In this document: positions 8,716-19,300 of the stretch, one piece after another | Numbering within the stretch: position 1 is the first letter of the stretch | How the letters are laid out: every line of letters begins with the position of its first letter | Assembly: GCA_017744795.1 (NCBI GenBank) | Contig: JAGIAQ010000016.1 | Span: forward strand, 1-48,575 | Length of the DNA: 48,575 bases | From: Niabella sp. | GTDB lineage: Bacteria > Bacteroidota > Bacteroidia > Chitinophagales > Chitinophagaceae | Direction of reading: 5' to 3' | Translations under genes and position numbers: made by a program | Notes under the pieces: model-generated | The model's input: only the letters and a program-made list of their open reading frames with translations | What the model was told of the DNA's origin: nothing | The model's database searches: none

Positions 8716-10137
8716 TCAGGACCCCACCTGTATCACCTGCATATTGATCAAGGCGCCCAGCTTTTTAATTTTTGTGGCAATATGGCCAATGCCGATAGCG
8801 CAGTGATGTGCAGGCCCCTGCGCATTCCAGTCATTAACAAAATTGCGGGCACCCGAAGCAAACCGGTACCGGCTGTTGGTATTGCCGATCTGTAAAATGG
8901 GCCCGGGCACGGATTCAGCCTCGGCTACCAGCAGCAACAAACCTCCTTTCTCATTTTCCACTACCGAAAGCAGGGTTACCGGCCCATGCTTTACGCTCAT
9001 TTCGACCGATAATCCTTTTCCTACTTTCCCATGATACACCTGCAGCGGACGCACTTTTATTTTCCCTTCAGCTATGGCAAGATGCCCGGGACCGTCGTGT
9101 CCCATCAATACAACGTCTTCTTTAAAATCCATCGCATAGTACTCAGTAAAGGAGCCACCGGCGCCGAAACTATCCATGATCTTCATAGCCTGCGCATTTT
9201 TAATTTCATATTCGCCCGCAACGGGAATACCGTTCGCTGTGAGCAGCGAATTGCCAAGGATAATAGAGCTCATTGTGTCTTCATTATCACTATTGCCCGT
9301 TCCTTTATAATAATAAGCAACAGACCCCAGCTGATAGCGTGCTACCAACTCATCCAGGGCCACGGCTGTTTTTGCGGCACGCTCCAGCTCTGCTTCTGCA
9401 CAATCGGGTTGTACCTCAAATACGCTTTTGAACAAACTGACCCGATCGGCAATTTCCCGTTTCAATACTTTTTTCCGGAGTGCAGAAAGCTCGTCCACTT
9501 CCAGTAATTCAATATGTCCTCCAAAGGCAGCGTATTGAAGCGTAAGGTCTGTATAAATGTCAAGCATGCCGCTGTAATAATGCCCCAAACAGCCGAGCCG
9601 GTTGTGGGCCATGGTATGGGCCACCCGTGCGGCTTCGATCCATTCCGCTATTTCCTGCCAGCAGGCCTCATCATCATGCAGCATTCCCGTTACCTGATGA
9701 AATTGTATACCCGATCGTTTGAATACATTGGCGATTTCAGGAACCGGGCAGGCGGAGCACCAGGCCAGCCATTCACCGGTCATTTTGGTGCGATCTTCCA
9801 TAGCGTTAAACGCCTCATAGTCGATATGTGCACCCGGCGAAAGATTTAAGATGATCACCGGCACTTTGGTTCGCTGAACGGCTGGTAATACGGTAGCAGA
9901 AAGCGCATAGGTGGTTACATGCAAAAAAATAAGATCCACTTCTTCGCGGCGAAACAGGCTGCCGGTGGCAAATGCTTTATCCACTGTATCTACCATTCCT
10001 GCGTTTATGATATTTTTGTGAACGGTAGTGATCTTTTCTTCAACAACCTTCAGGTATCGTTCCAGTCTTTGCTGCAACCCATCAAACTGTTCCCAGTAGG
10101 CCTCAAGACCAATCCCCATTAATCCTATTTTCAGCAT
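8716..10137 (-). CDS. L-arabinose/L-fucose isomerase family protein
   Basis: The protein has 473 residues with no signal peptide, so it is cytoplasmic. The family interconverts aldoses and ketoses with a bound divalent metal. Residues that align with the AraA metal site are present: Glu309 in GEYEIK, Glu332 in FTEYY, His347 in MGHDGPGH and the His444/His445 pair in PAHHC. The N-terminal half has the Rossmann-like layout of the family. It is the last gene of PUL A, 41 bp after the GH106-like gene, and would use a pentose or deoxyhexose released by the operon's hydrolases. Sequence similarity to classic AraA is low by eye, so the substrate (arabinose, fucose, rhamnose or other) is open. Confidence 0.82.
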   Translation of the reverse strand: MLKIGLMGIGLEAYWEQFDGLQQRLERYLKVVEEKITTVHKNIINAGMVDTVDKAFATGSLFRREEVDLIFLHVTTYALSATVLPAVQRTKVPVIILNLSPGAHIDYEAFNAMEDRTKMTGEWLAWCSACPVPEIANVFKRSGIQFHQVTGMLHDDEACWQEIAEWIEAARVAHTMAHNRLGCLGHYYSGMLDIYTDLTLQYAAFGGHIELLEVDELSALRKKVLKREIADRVSLFKSVFEVQPDCAEAELERAAKTAVALDELVARYQLGSVAYYYKGTGNSDNEDTMSSIILGNSLLTANGIPVAGEYEIKNAQAMKIMDSFGAGGSFTEYYAMDFKEDVVLMGHDGPGHLAIAEGKIKVRPLQVYHGKVGKGLSVEMSVKHGPVTLLSVVENEKGGLLLLVAEAESVPGPILQIGNTNSRYRFASGARNFVNDWNAQGPAHHCAIGIGHIATKIKKLGALINMQVIQVGS

Positions 10138-10178
10138 ATATTTTTATTATGATCTTTAAATATAAAGAAAAGGAACTG

Positions 10179-13100
10179 CTATTCCATACGATACAATTGA
10201 ATTGCATCCAGCCCGTAATCAAAAAGAATATAGTGTTCCCCCGAAGGATAGCCGGAAATATTATTCCAACTGTCGGGCCCTGTATATCCCGGCCGGTAGG
10301 CCTTATAATGCGGCCCCAGCAGGTTGCGCAGGCTGCCCGTTACTTTGATCTCTATTTTATTTTTGCCTGCTTTCATCAGCTTTGAAACATCGAGGGTGTA
10401 CGGATCTGCATATACGATTCCGGCTTTCTGCCCGTTAATCGTCACTGCAGCTACTGCCGCCCGCAACGAGTCCAGCTGCAGTAAATAACGGCCGCTGGCC
10501 CTGGTAAGGGTATATTCTTTTTTATAAACGATCGTATGGCCATACATGGGCAATCCCTGTTTGCGCCAGCTTCCCGTTGTTATGGGTTTTGGTGCAACTA
10601 ATTTCCATCCTTTTGCTGCAGGTTCCAGGTTGTAGTTGCCCAGCAAAAACAAGGGACCTATTTCTGCATAGATACTCATGGGGTCTATAGTTAACGATAG
10701 TGTATTGTTCCCGCTTTTAAGGTAGGGCCCCACATTTAAAACGCTGAAGGCACGGTCGAGCCACCAGCCAGATCCCGGCGTTATTTTTTGTCCATTGATC
10801 CGGATCGCATTCCATAGCTTTCCCTGTTCGATTACGGCTCTGAAATTTTTAGTGTTTACTCCATCGCCAATCAGGAAATGATAGGATACGGTAAACCCGG
10901 AACCGGTTGAAAAAGTGTCTCGTTGCACCCATTCTGTTTTCAACTGCATCTGGTGCTCCCAGGGGTCTCCCAAAAATCCGTTTTTGGTGAAAGCCATACG
11001 GGTCGCGTCTTTTACGGGTATGTCTTTTGTTTCTTTTCCCTGTATCTGTATATCGCAAAAGTCGATCATTTGGGTGTTCTCCTGTGGGCGCTCCACCTTT
11101 GTGGCACTTCCCGATAGTACTATTTTTTTTGTTGTGGAGTAGTAATTGTCAGAAACCCTCTGATCACTGTTGGTGATATAGAATAGAACGCTTCCTGCCG
11201 GCGGAACCTTAAAATTAAATTGTGTTTGTTTCGGATTTTTAGCCACCGGATAGTTTAAGATTTTACCGGTTTCTGCATCCATTAGCAAAACATATTTCTT
11301 TCCTTGTACGGTAGTCTTTCCGCTTGCGGATTGTTTGAGATTTGCGTTGGCTAAAAATAATAACTGTCCATCATTAATAAGGCGCCGGTGATGGTACAGG
11401 CTGCCATCGCTTGTGATGGGTGTGTTGAGTGTGATATTAAAATCGTCCGGAAGGAACAGCTGTTTTATGAGCTCCGGCGTCAGTGCATTATTGGTGATCG
11501 TAATAATGTGCTGGCCTGTAAGCGCGTCCTGCGGACTGATCAGCGCACCGTCGCAGCGCTGTATTTTCTCAAGCTGGATCAGCTTGCCCCCGTTGGCAAC
11601 AAATTGTTTTAATAAGAGGTAGGTCTGTTTGTCAACGTTCTCCATACCGGGAGGGAGCACCACCGTATGGTAGGAAGCGTTACCCACTTTGAATAGCCCG
11701 TTTATTACAGCGCCATGATCCCTGATAATGTTTTCAGATCCCAGGTCGTATTCTGCCTGCTCTTTTTCGAGCCGGGTAATAAAGGCCTGGAAGTTGTTGC
11801 CAATAGCATAAAATTGGTTGCTTTTTTTGTCGTGTGTCTGGTACATCCATACGGTGGTAGTAGGCTCAAGGATCAATATATGGTTTCGTTGTACGCCCCT
11901 GGATAGTATATAGGAAAGCCGGGCAAAATATTCATTCAGCGGTTTGTAATAAGGCCACCAGGAATTCTGATAGGAAAAAGTGGTGGGGTAATCATATTTA
12001 CGGGCGCCGACCATGCTCATCCACGACAGGTGCTGGTTCATGAAATTAACGCCCAATGCGTATTCCCAATCCCCCAGCCGTTTCATGTCTTTAAAGGTTA
12101 GGTCCCATCCGGCGCCGCCGTAGGTTTCGCACAAGGTGCGTTCTTTTCCCAGTTGATTTGCCACGCTGGCTAATTCCTTTACCGATCGGATGTTGCCAAA
12201 CTGAGCGTTGGGGCTGGTTTCATTGAATTGGTTGAACAACATGTCGATGCCCGGCTGATCATGCCAGGCGTACATCGCCATATTGTCCGGACCCTCGCCG
12301 GCGTCGGGCCAGCCATGTTCCCAATAATGACCGGTCCATTTCAGATGGTTTTTTTGCAGAAAAGCGTGCATGGGTTTGGACCACCGGTCGATGAATAATT
12401 GCAGCAGGGTTTCCTGGTAGTTGTGGCGCACTTTTTGCCAATTGCCGGTTTCTTCAAATAAAGAAGGCAGTTCAGGAATAAGATCGTACCCCCATTTTTT
12501 TTTGAATGTATCGAAGAGGTCAGGCGTCCACCGGGTGGTGTTGGTGCCATGGGTTGGAATGCTGGGCTCATCCGAAAAAGAGCCCTGAACGGTTTTGCCA
12601 AATGCTTCCCCGAATGTTTTTTTATAACCACTGAAAGTAATATCGATAAACTTTTCGGTAACCCCTTTTACCATCAGGTCTACGAGGGGATAATCGGGTG
12701 GGCCAACCATTCCTGCCTGTTTGGCGTAGGATTGCTTTTTAAATAAGTAATAATTACCCCGGCTGTGCCGGTATTCGTTGCAGTTGCCGGTGATATCGGT
12801 AAATGTTTCCCCTTTTTTTTTCAGGCAGATAAAAAAAGCATTGGTAGCTGCGGGAAGGGTGTCGGACCGGAACAGCTGGAGCATTTGTCCCTGGTTATAG
12901 GATTCGGGCATTTGATCCGGAACCAGGCCGCCCGCAAAGCCAGACGGGTAGGAGCTTTCATCGTAGATCCAAACATTCATGTCTAAAGCCGCGGCTTTTT
13001 GAACGGCGTGTTTGTATAAAGCCAGCCAGTCTGTTCCAAGGTATTCCGTGATCAGCCCCGGTCGTGGATGTATAAATACTCCGCCAAAGGCATTTGCCTT

Positions 13101-13319
13101 AAACCCGCTGAGCATGGAATCGATTTGCGCTGTGGTGACCCGGGTGTTCCAGACCCAGAGCGGCGCCGTTCCGTAGTCCTTACCCGGGTTGACAAAATGG
13201 TCGCGAATGGATGCAAAGCTGTTTTGTGCCGAAGGGCTGCCGGAGAAGAACAATGCGCAGCCCGCCAGCAGCGTATTTTTTATCGATTTTTTGATCATGG
13301 TTTTGTTTGAACGGTTCAT
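10179..13319 (-). CDS. Secreted glycoside hydrolase, distant GH106 (alpha-L-rhamnosidase)-like
   Basis: The protein has 1046 residues with a signal peptide ending near SPSAQN. Translation may start at Met1 or at Met8. The N-terminal barrel opens APLWVWNTRVT and contains WIYDESSYPSGFAGG and FSDEPSIPTHGTN. The segment LCETYGGAGW followed by LGDWEYALGVNFMNQHLSW parallels AESFTAGG followed by RRGDWAFTEGINNTLLHVF in the canonical GH106 protein encoded near 39-42 kb. That supports a shared fold and probably a shared catalytic Glu. The C-terminus is a galactose-binding-type sandwich (INGQKAGIVYADPYTLDVS). It is the fourth gene of the PUL A operon, 15 bp after the GH39-like gene. It could belong to an unclassified clade related to GH106; the substrate is not determined. 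Confidence 0.78.
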   Translation of the reverse strand: MNRSNKTMIKKSIKNTLLAGCALFFSGSPSAQNSFASIRDHFVNPGKDYGTAPLWVWNTRVTTAQIDSMLSGFKANAFGGVFIHPRPGLITEYLGTDWLALYKHAVQKAAALDMNVWIYDESSYPSGFAGGLVPDQMPESYNQGQMLQLFRSDTLPAATNAFFICLKKKGETFTDITGNCNEYRHSRGNYYLFKKQSYAKQAGMVGPPDYPLVDLMVKGVTEKFIDITFSGYKKTFGEAFGKTVQGSFSDEPSIPTHGTNTTRWTPDLFDTFKKKWGYDLIPELPSLFEETGNWQKVRHNYQETLLQLFIDRWSKPMHAFLQKNHLKWTGHYWEHGWPDAGEGPDNMAMYAWHDQPGIDMLFNQFNETSPNAQFGNIRSVKELASVANQLGKERTLCETYGGAGWDLTFKDMKRLGDWEYALGVNFMNQHLSWMSMVGARKYDYPTTFSYQNSWWPYYKPLNEYFARLSYILSRGVQRNHILILEPTTTVWMYQTHDKKSNQFYAIGNNFQAFITRLEKEQAEYDLGSENIIRDHGAVINGLFKVGNASYHTVVLPPGMENVDKQTYLLLKQFVANGGKLIQLEKIQRCDGALISPQDALTGQHIITITNNALTPELIKQLFLPDDFNITLNTPITSDGSLYHHRRLINDGQLLFLANANLKQSASGKTTVQGKKYVLLMDAETGKILNYPVAKNPKQTQFNFKVPPAGSVLFYITNSDQRVSDNYYSTTKKIVLSGSATKVERPQENTQMIDFCDIQIQGKETKDIPVKDATRMAFTKNGFLGDPWEHQMQLKTEWVQRDTFSTGSGFTVSYHFLIGDGVNTKNFRAVIEQGKLWNAIRINGQKITPGSGWWLDRAFSVLNVGPYLKSGNNTLSLTIDPMSIYAEIGPLFLLGNYNLEPAAKGWKLVAPKPITTGSWRKQGLPMYGHTIVYKKEYTLTRASGRYLLQLDSLRAAVAAVTINGQKAGIVYADPYTLDVSKLMKAGKNKIEIKVTGSLRNLLGPHYKAYRPGYTGPDSWNNISGYPSGEHYILFDYGLDAIQLYRME

Positions 13320-13334
13320 AAAAGTTAAGCATTC

Positions 13335-14819
13335 CTATTCAACTTTTATGATGCTGACGGCGAAGGGCTCTAATGCAATGGGCATATTGTTTACCTGTTT
13401 TTCAGAAGGAACGCCGTCCCCGGTATGTACGTCAACAGCGTACATTGTTTGTGTGCCTGTGGTAGAAGGAAGACGAAGCATAGTGGTTGTAGCCCGGGTA
13501 TTGATCAGGAGGATCCGTTTTCCTTTTGCGGTTTGATAGGCCTGTGCAATTACTCCGTCGTGCTGATGACCGCTGAGGGAGGTTGCAACCAGTTGATCGC
13601 CCTTACCCAAATGGTCATGGATCAGCCGCAGCACCCGGTACCGGGCATTGGGACTTCCGGTTTCCCAGTTCATCATGCTTACATCAGGGAATTGAGTGGG
13701 GTAGCCGACGAGCTGTGATTCTCCGGCGACGTCGATTTCCATTTTTGTAAGATTCAGGAACAGGTAGGCGTAAGTTGCACCCGAAAGGTTCCAATAGGCG
13801 GCAGGAATGGGTTTGTTTACCTGCGGTGCCCGCAGAATACTTCCTAATTCGTTGATGGTTGTAAACACTTGCGGCGCCAGTCTTTTTCGGATGCTTTCCA
13901 CATAGCGTACTTTTTCCAGGAAGGCATCGGCTTTTTCAATGAACGTATATTGATAATACTTGATGTCCTCGTCGGAGTAGGACGGTGTAGAATAGTGATG
14001 ATAGGAAATGCCTTCGGGAACAACGCCATACCGGTGGTTGGCCGGGTTCAGGAAATATTCAAAATATTGTGGGTTGGTAATAAAGGCTAGTGACAACCCG
14101 ATGAATTTGGTATCGGGGGCAACTTTTTTTAACGCACTCACTATTTTGTCATAAATGCGGGTATAGCTTTCGGGGGTGAAGAAGTGTTCATAGTCGGGCT
14201 CATTAAGCACTTCCCAATAAGGGATCTTATAAAAGTGGCCGGATTTATGAAATTTACCTAACTCATCTGTAAAGCCGCCTTTGGTATACCAGCTAACGAG
14301 CCGTACATAATAATCTGCAATTTGCTGACCAGTGGTATCGTTCATCACTCTGCCCTGGTTATAGTCCCAAAAAACCTTGTAGGGGTCTTCGGGGTATGCC
14401 ACGGGCTTGTCGGTTTGCCACATCCAGGCGGGCGTAGTGCTGAAGTTGATCACTACAGAATGTCCTTCTGTTGCTTTCATAATTGCTTCCATTGTGCTAT
14501 CGAGGTAAGTAAAATCCCAGAATGTTTGCTGGGATGTAGGCGGTTTCAGTTCAGCAACGGCCATTTTCGGGTAAGGAAACCAGGGCACATATCTTACAAA
14601 ATCGGCGCCCAGTTCCTTTAATGCTTTAAAGGTTTGTTGGTGAATGGGAGAGCTGGGGCGCACCATAGGATTTTCCACCACCTGTAGTGTTGGTGTGGTC
14701 TTTGATGTCATAACCGTTTTATTCCAGTCAACTACTAATGTGTCCGGATGGTTTTGGCCGATCGCGGTCATGGAAATAAACAGGGCAGTGCCGGCAATGC
14801 AATAGCGGATCCAATTCAT
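13335..14819 (-). CDS. Secreted glycoside hydrolase, GH39-like
   Basis: Starting at the ATG at 14819 the protein has 494 residues and a signal peptide ending near TAIGQN. A longer frame to 14882 would overlap the SusD gene and lacks a sensible N-terminus. The clan GH-A barrel is clear. The acid/base Glu207 lies in YWEVLNEPDY and the likely nucleophile Glu324 in TTINELGS. The C-terminal sandwich resembles that of beta-xylosidases and iduronidases. GH39 includes beta-xylosidase, alpha-L-iduronidase and alpha-L-arabinopyranosidase-type activities, so the exact substrate is open. It lies 16 bp after SusD, which places it in the PUL A operon. Confidence 0.85.
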   Translation of the reverse strand: MNWIRYCIAGTALFISMTAIGQNHPDTLVVDWNKTVMTSKTTPTLQVVENPMVRPSSPIHQQTFKALKELGADFVRYVPWFPYPKMAVAELKPPTSQQTFWDFTYLDSTMEAIMKATEGHSVVINFSTTPAWMWQTDKPVAYPEDPYKVFWDYNQGRVMNDTTGQQIADYYVRLVSWYTKGGFTDELGKFHKSGHFYKIPYWEVLNEPDYEHFFTPESYTRIYDKIVSALKKVAPDTKFIGLSLAFITNPQYFEYFLNPANHRYGVVPEGISYHHYSTPSYSDEDIKYYQYTFIEKADAFLEKVRYVESIRKRLAPQVFTTINELGSILRAPQVNKPIPAAYWNLSGATYAYLFLNLTKMEIDVAGESQLVGYPTQFPDVSMMNWETGSPNARYRVLRLIHDHLGKGDQLVATSLSGHQHDGVIAQAYQTAKGKRILLINTRATTTMLRLPSTTGTQTMYAVDVHTGDGVPSEKQVNNMPIALEPFAVSIIKVE

Positions 14820-14835
14820 GTATTTAAATTTTTGT

Positions 14836-16338
14836 TTAATAACCCTGGTTTTGTCCCAATGCTTTATTGATGATAAGCTCATTGTTCGGAATGGGGTAGA
14901 GCGCCCGGAACGACTGGAACTGGTAATCGCTGGGGGAGGAAGGAATGCCCTGGCGCGGTACCGTGGGAGTTGCTTTTTCCCTGGCGCCGTATGCGTTTAA
15001 AAAGGCAGTCAGCTGATCTGCGGTCATAGTACGTTTCAGATCAAACCAGCGCCAGTTTTCAAATGCAAGTTCCACCCGGCGTTCATGAAACACTTTTTGG
15101 CGGAAGGCTGTTTGGTCTAAACCGCTAACATCCGGTAGGCCGGCACGTTCCCGCACCAAATTCAGATCAGTATAGGCATCCGCCGTGGGACCATCCTTTT
15201 CATTGATCGCTTCTGCAAGCATTAATAAAACATCAGCATATCGTAATACGGGCCAGTCATCGTCTGTACGACCGTAAATGGTATGCGGATGCTGGTACTT
15301 TTTAATATAGGGTACTACCTGCCCGGTTATAGGACTTACAAAGTCCAGACCAACGGAAGCCGCCTTTCGATTATCATTAGCCTCATAGTCATTGATCAGA
15401 TCATTGGTAGGAGTGTTCCATCCCCCTGGGTTACTTTGAGCAAACCCCGTAACAAAACCTTTTGATAACCTGGGAGCAAAGGTATAAATAAAGCTGCTCC
15501 ATTCGCCCAGGTCGTTGCCCCCCTGGTATTGGATCTCAAAGATCGATTCGGGACCATTTTTCTTTACCGGGTTAAACACGTCTGCATAATTGGTTGCCAG
15601 TGCATAGCCCAGCGCGGGCACCTGGCTTAAGGTGCTGACCGCTTCGGGGTATTTTTTCTGGGTGAGGTACATTTTTCCCAACAATGCAAGCGCGGCGCCT
15701 TTTGTGGCCCTGCCTACATTTGCTGCCGAATAACGGGCCGGAAGCCCACTGGCGGCTGCTTTCAGGTCACTTTCGATCTGCGCATAAACGCTGTCCACCG
15801 GTTTGCGGGAATAGTTCCAGGCATCGGAAGGTTGTTGTAACGGTTGGGTGATCACCACCACATTGCCAAAGTATTGTACCAATTCAAAATACAGATAAGC
15901 CCGCATAAATTTTAACTGGCCCTCATCGGCTTTTTTCAGCGAATCACTGAGGGTTGCATTTTGCATCCGGTACAAGGTATTGTTGATGTTGTAGATATTC
16001 TGATAATGTAAATTATAACAGGTAGCAATATTAGGATTAACGGCCGTGTAGGTCCAGGTTTCAAAGGATTCCATTTTGTCTGCCTGTCCGCGGTCGTTCG
16101 GGTTAAAGTCAAAAGTAGTATTGTCGCTGACCATTTCATTAAACAGCCACTGGTTATTGGCAACAGCCTGTAATAATCCGTAGTTGCCAATAATCGCCTG
16201 ATCTATTTCAGTTTGATCTTTGTAAAACAGGCTCTGGTCAACTTTGGTAGGATCGGTTTTGCTCAGGAAGTCTTTTTTGCAGGAAAACTGCAGCAGCAGC
16301 ATCAGGCTCAGCGAAAATATTGTCAGATAGGTTTTCAT
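14836..16338 (-). CDS. SusD/RagB-family outer-membrane glycan-binding lipoprotein
   Basis: The protein has 500 residues. The signal peptide ends in a lipobox (LLQFSCKKDF), so it is a lipid-anchored surface protein. The SusD fold is shown by N-terminal TPR-like helices with FMRAYLYFELVQYFG, then ARATKGAAL-type and ALLGKMYLTQKKYPEA segments. The C-terminal signatures are LRYADVLLMLAEAINE and RRVELAFENWRWFDLKR. The protein ends IINKALGQNQGY, typical of SusD. It works with the SusC channel as a lid that captures oligosaccharides. It is the second gene of PUL A, 33 bp after susC. Confidence 0.96.
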   Translation of the reverse strand: MKTYLTIFSLSLMLLLQFSCKKDFLSKTDPTKVDQSLFYKDQTEIDQAIIGNYGLLQAVANNQWLFNEMVSDNTTFDFNPNDRGQADKMESFETWTYTAVNPNIATCYNLHYQNIYNINNTLYRMQNATLSDSLKKADEGQLKFMRAYLYFELVQYFGNVVVITQPLQQPSDAWNYSRKPVDSVYAQIESDLKAAASGLPARYSAANVGRATKGAALALLGKMYLTQKKYPEAVSTLSQVPALGYALATNYADVFNPVKKNGPESIFEIQYQGGNDLGEWSSFIYTFAPRLSKGFVTGFAQSNPGGWNTPTNDLINDYEANDNRKAASVGLDFVSPITGQVVPYIKKYQHPHTIYGRTDDDWPVLRYADVLLMLAEAINEKDGPTADAYTDLNLVRERAGLPDVSGLDQTAFRQKVFHERRVELAFENWRWFDLKRTMTADQLTAFLNAYGAREKATPTVPRQGIPSSPSDYQFQSFRALYPIPNNELIINKALGQNQGY

Positions 16339-16371
16339 TGTTTCCTTTTTTAAGTGGGGAAGTCGGTTCTG

Positions 16372-19300
16372 TTAAAAATTTACTTTCAGGCCAAGGGTGA
16401 ATGTCCGCGACAGGGGGTACGTCTCGTCATCCACACCCGGATAGGTGCCCCCGCCGGTTACGGAAGCTTCGGGGTTGGCTCCCGGGTATTTCGTGAAAAG
16501 CAGGAAGTTGTCAATGCTGCCATAGATCCGGAAGGTCTTAAAAGGAAGCCGCTGTTTGGAAAAAGTGTAACCCAGACTTATGTTTTTGAACCAAAGAAAA
16601 TCGCCTTTGTAAACATAGCGGGAGTTGGATTCCCGTTCCCATTTCCAGGTTAATGTGCCCGCCAGCCGGCCGTTTCCGGGGTTTTGTGCAGAGCGCCAGC
16701 GATTTTTGCTGTCTTCTAAAACGTTGAAAACGCCGTCCATATTCATGGTCGACTTTTCAATTTCGCGATACACATCAAACCCGGTAGCACCATTGAACAG
16801 CACGCTGATGTCAAAATGTTTATAGTCCGCTCCCAGTGTAAGCCCGTATGATAATTTTGGCCAGGGGTTGCCGATCTCCACCATATCTTTTGTATCGTAA
16901 GAAATCACTCCGTTGCCGTCTGCATCAAGATATTTGTAAACACCAGGCACAGCGCCATCCTGTGTTGGAGAATTTTTGATCTCCTGATCGCTGTTGAAAA
17001 TACCCAATACTTTATAGCCATAAAACATACCAATGGGACGGCCTACTCTTGAAATACTGTAGGGGCCATAGAACGTGCCGTTCAGGATCTGGTCGTTGGC
17101 GCCGCGGATCGCAAGCACTTTATTCCGGTTCATCGTTGCGTTTGCATTGGACCAGAACCCTACGCTACCAATATTTGTTCTATAAGATCCGGAAAATTCA
17201 AGCCCCGAATTTTGCACCTTTCCGATGTTGGCGACGTAGGAGGTGAAGCCTGAAATAGCCGGTACCTGTACGCCCAGCAGCATATTGTCTGTGACGCGCT
17301 TATAGTATTCAGCCGTGAAGGAAAATTTGTTTTTAAAAGCCAGAAGATCCAGTCCAAGGTCCAGTTGTTTTGATGTTTCCCATTTAAGTTCCTGATTGGG
17401 AAGATTGGCTACGATATATCCCTGGGCAAGATTGTTGCCAAGGATATAATTGTTGTTATTCATGAATGCAAGCTGGGTGTAGTTTCCGATGTTATTGTTG
17501 CCGGTTACGCCCCAGCTGCCTCTTAGTTTGAGGTCGTTCAGCCAGCCGCTTTTCGGCATGAATTTTTCGTTCATGATCCGCCACCCGGCAGATACCGCCG
17601 GGAAATTTGCAAATTTGTTGTTTTCTCCAAAACGAGAGCTTCCTTCCCTTCTGAATGTGGCAGAAAAAAGATACCGATCGTCATAAGAATAATTGACCCT
17701 GCCGAAGGCCGCATTCATACTCCAGCCATATTCGGTGGAAGATGCGGAACGTATGGCCGCCAGGCCAAGGAAAGGCGTCAGATCATTGGGGTATTGAGAT
17801 CCCGTTCCGGTCAATCCTCTTACCGTTTCATGCTGGGCGGTATATCCGGCAAGGACGTTTAACTGGTGCAAGCCAAAATGTTTATCATAGGTAAGGAGTT
17901 GGTCGGCGGAAATGTTGATCGTGCTGTAAGCATTGTCACTTTCGCTTGCATCCCTCGGGGCGGGTGCATTTTCTCCCGAAATTGTTGAAGGAGTGAATTG
18001 TTTTTGAGCAGAGTAACGCAATAGTGCGTTTACTGATGTCTTGAAAGTGAAGTTTTTCAAAAATTTCAGCTCCACAAATCCATTGGCGAGTGCCTGGCCC
18101 ACACGAACAACGTTGAGCTGTTCTTTTAAAAGCTGAACAGGGTTCGGGAAGCCAAAGATACCGTCGTGGCCACCGATATAGGAGTTAAATGTGCCATCGG
18201 CGTTGTAGACGGGCGCGCGCGGATCCATCAGGAGGGTGCTGCCCACCAGGTTATCGCGGCCCTCTGTGCCGGGTCCGACATTGTTGATGGCGTAAAAGCC
18301 ATTAATGTTTAACCCCGTGCGTATAAAATCATTAAATTTTCCTTCGATATTGCTGTGTATCGAAAACTGTTCAAAATTGGTATATTTTAATACTCCGTCC
18401 TGTTTCAGATAGCCCACAGAAAACAAGGAATGGTAGTCCTGCGTGCCCTGGCTATAGGTAAGATTGTAGTTTTGAAACGGCGCGTTATTATGCAGGATCT
18501 CATTGAACCAATTGGTGGATGTTTTGGTCTGCTCAGGATAACGATAATCAAGGGGGACCTCGTCAATGCCTGGCTCCCTGTTTTGAAAATACCGGATCTT
18601 ATCCATGAAATTATCTTTCTTGAACTGTGCAAACTCCTCACCAGTCAGCACTTTTGTTCTTCTTGAATCCGGAATATTTTGCACGCCATAATTAGCGGAA
18701 AATTCAAGCGATTTACGGCCCGTTTTAGCGCTTTTGGTAGTGATCAGCACCACACCATTGGATCCCCTGGCACCGTAGATGGCCGATGATACGGCATCTT
18801 TTAAAATTGTGATGTTTTCAATGTCATTTGGGTTAATTGCATAGTCAAGGGAAGTGCCAATGGGAAAGCCATCCACAACGTACAGCGGTTGGCTGCCGGC
18901 GCCCAATGAGCTAAGTCCTCTCACAACGATCTCCATCTGCTGACCAGGCCGGCCGGTCAGCTGTTTTACCGCAACACCGGATACCTGGCCCATCAGTAAT
19001 CGCCCCGGATTGGCCGCGGGAACATCTTTCACCGCTCCGAGATCTACAGAAGCAACAGAGCCGGTGATGTCCTTTCTTTTTTGGGTACCGTAGCCCACGA
19101 CCACAATTTCGTTAAGATCCTTTGCTGCAGCGGTTTTCAGAATTACCGTCAGGGGAGCTTTGCCCGCGGGTGTTACCGTTTGCGTTTCATAACCTATATA
19201 CGAAATTTCCAATGCAGCACCGGGAGCTGCGTTAATTGTAAACTTTCCCTGAGGGTCGGTAAGGACCCCGGTAGTGGTGCCTTTTACCATTACGGTTGCC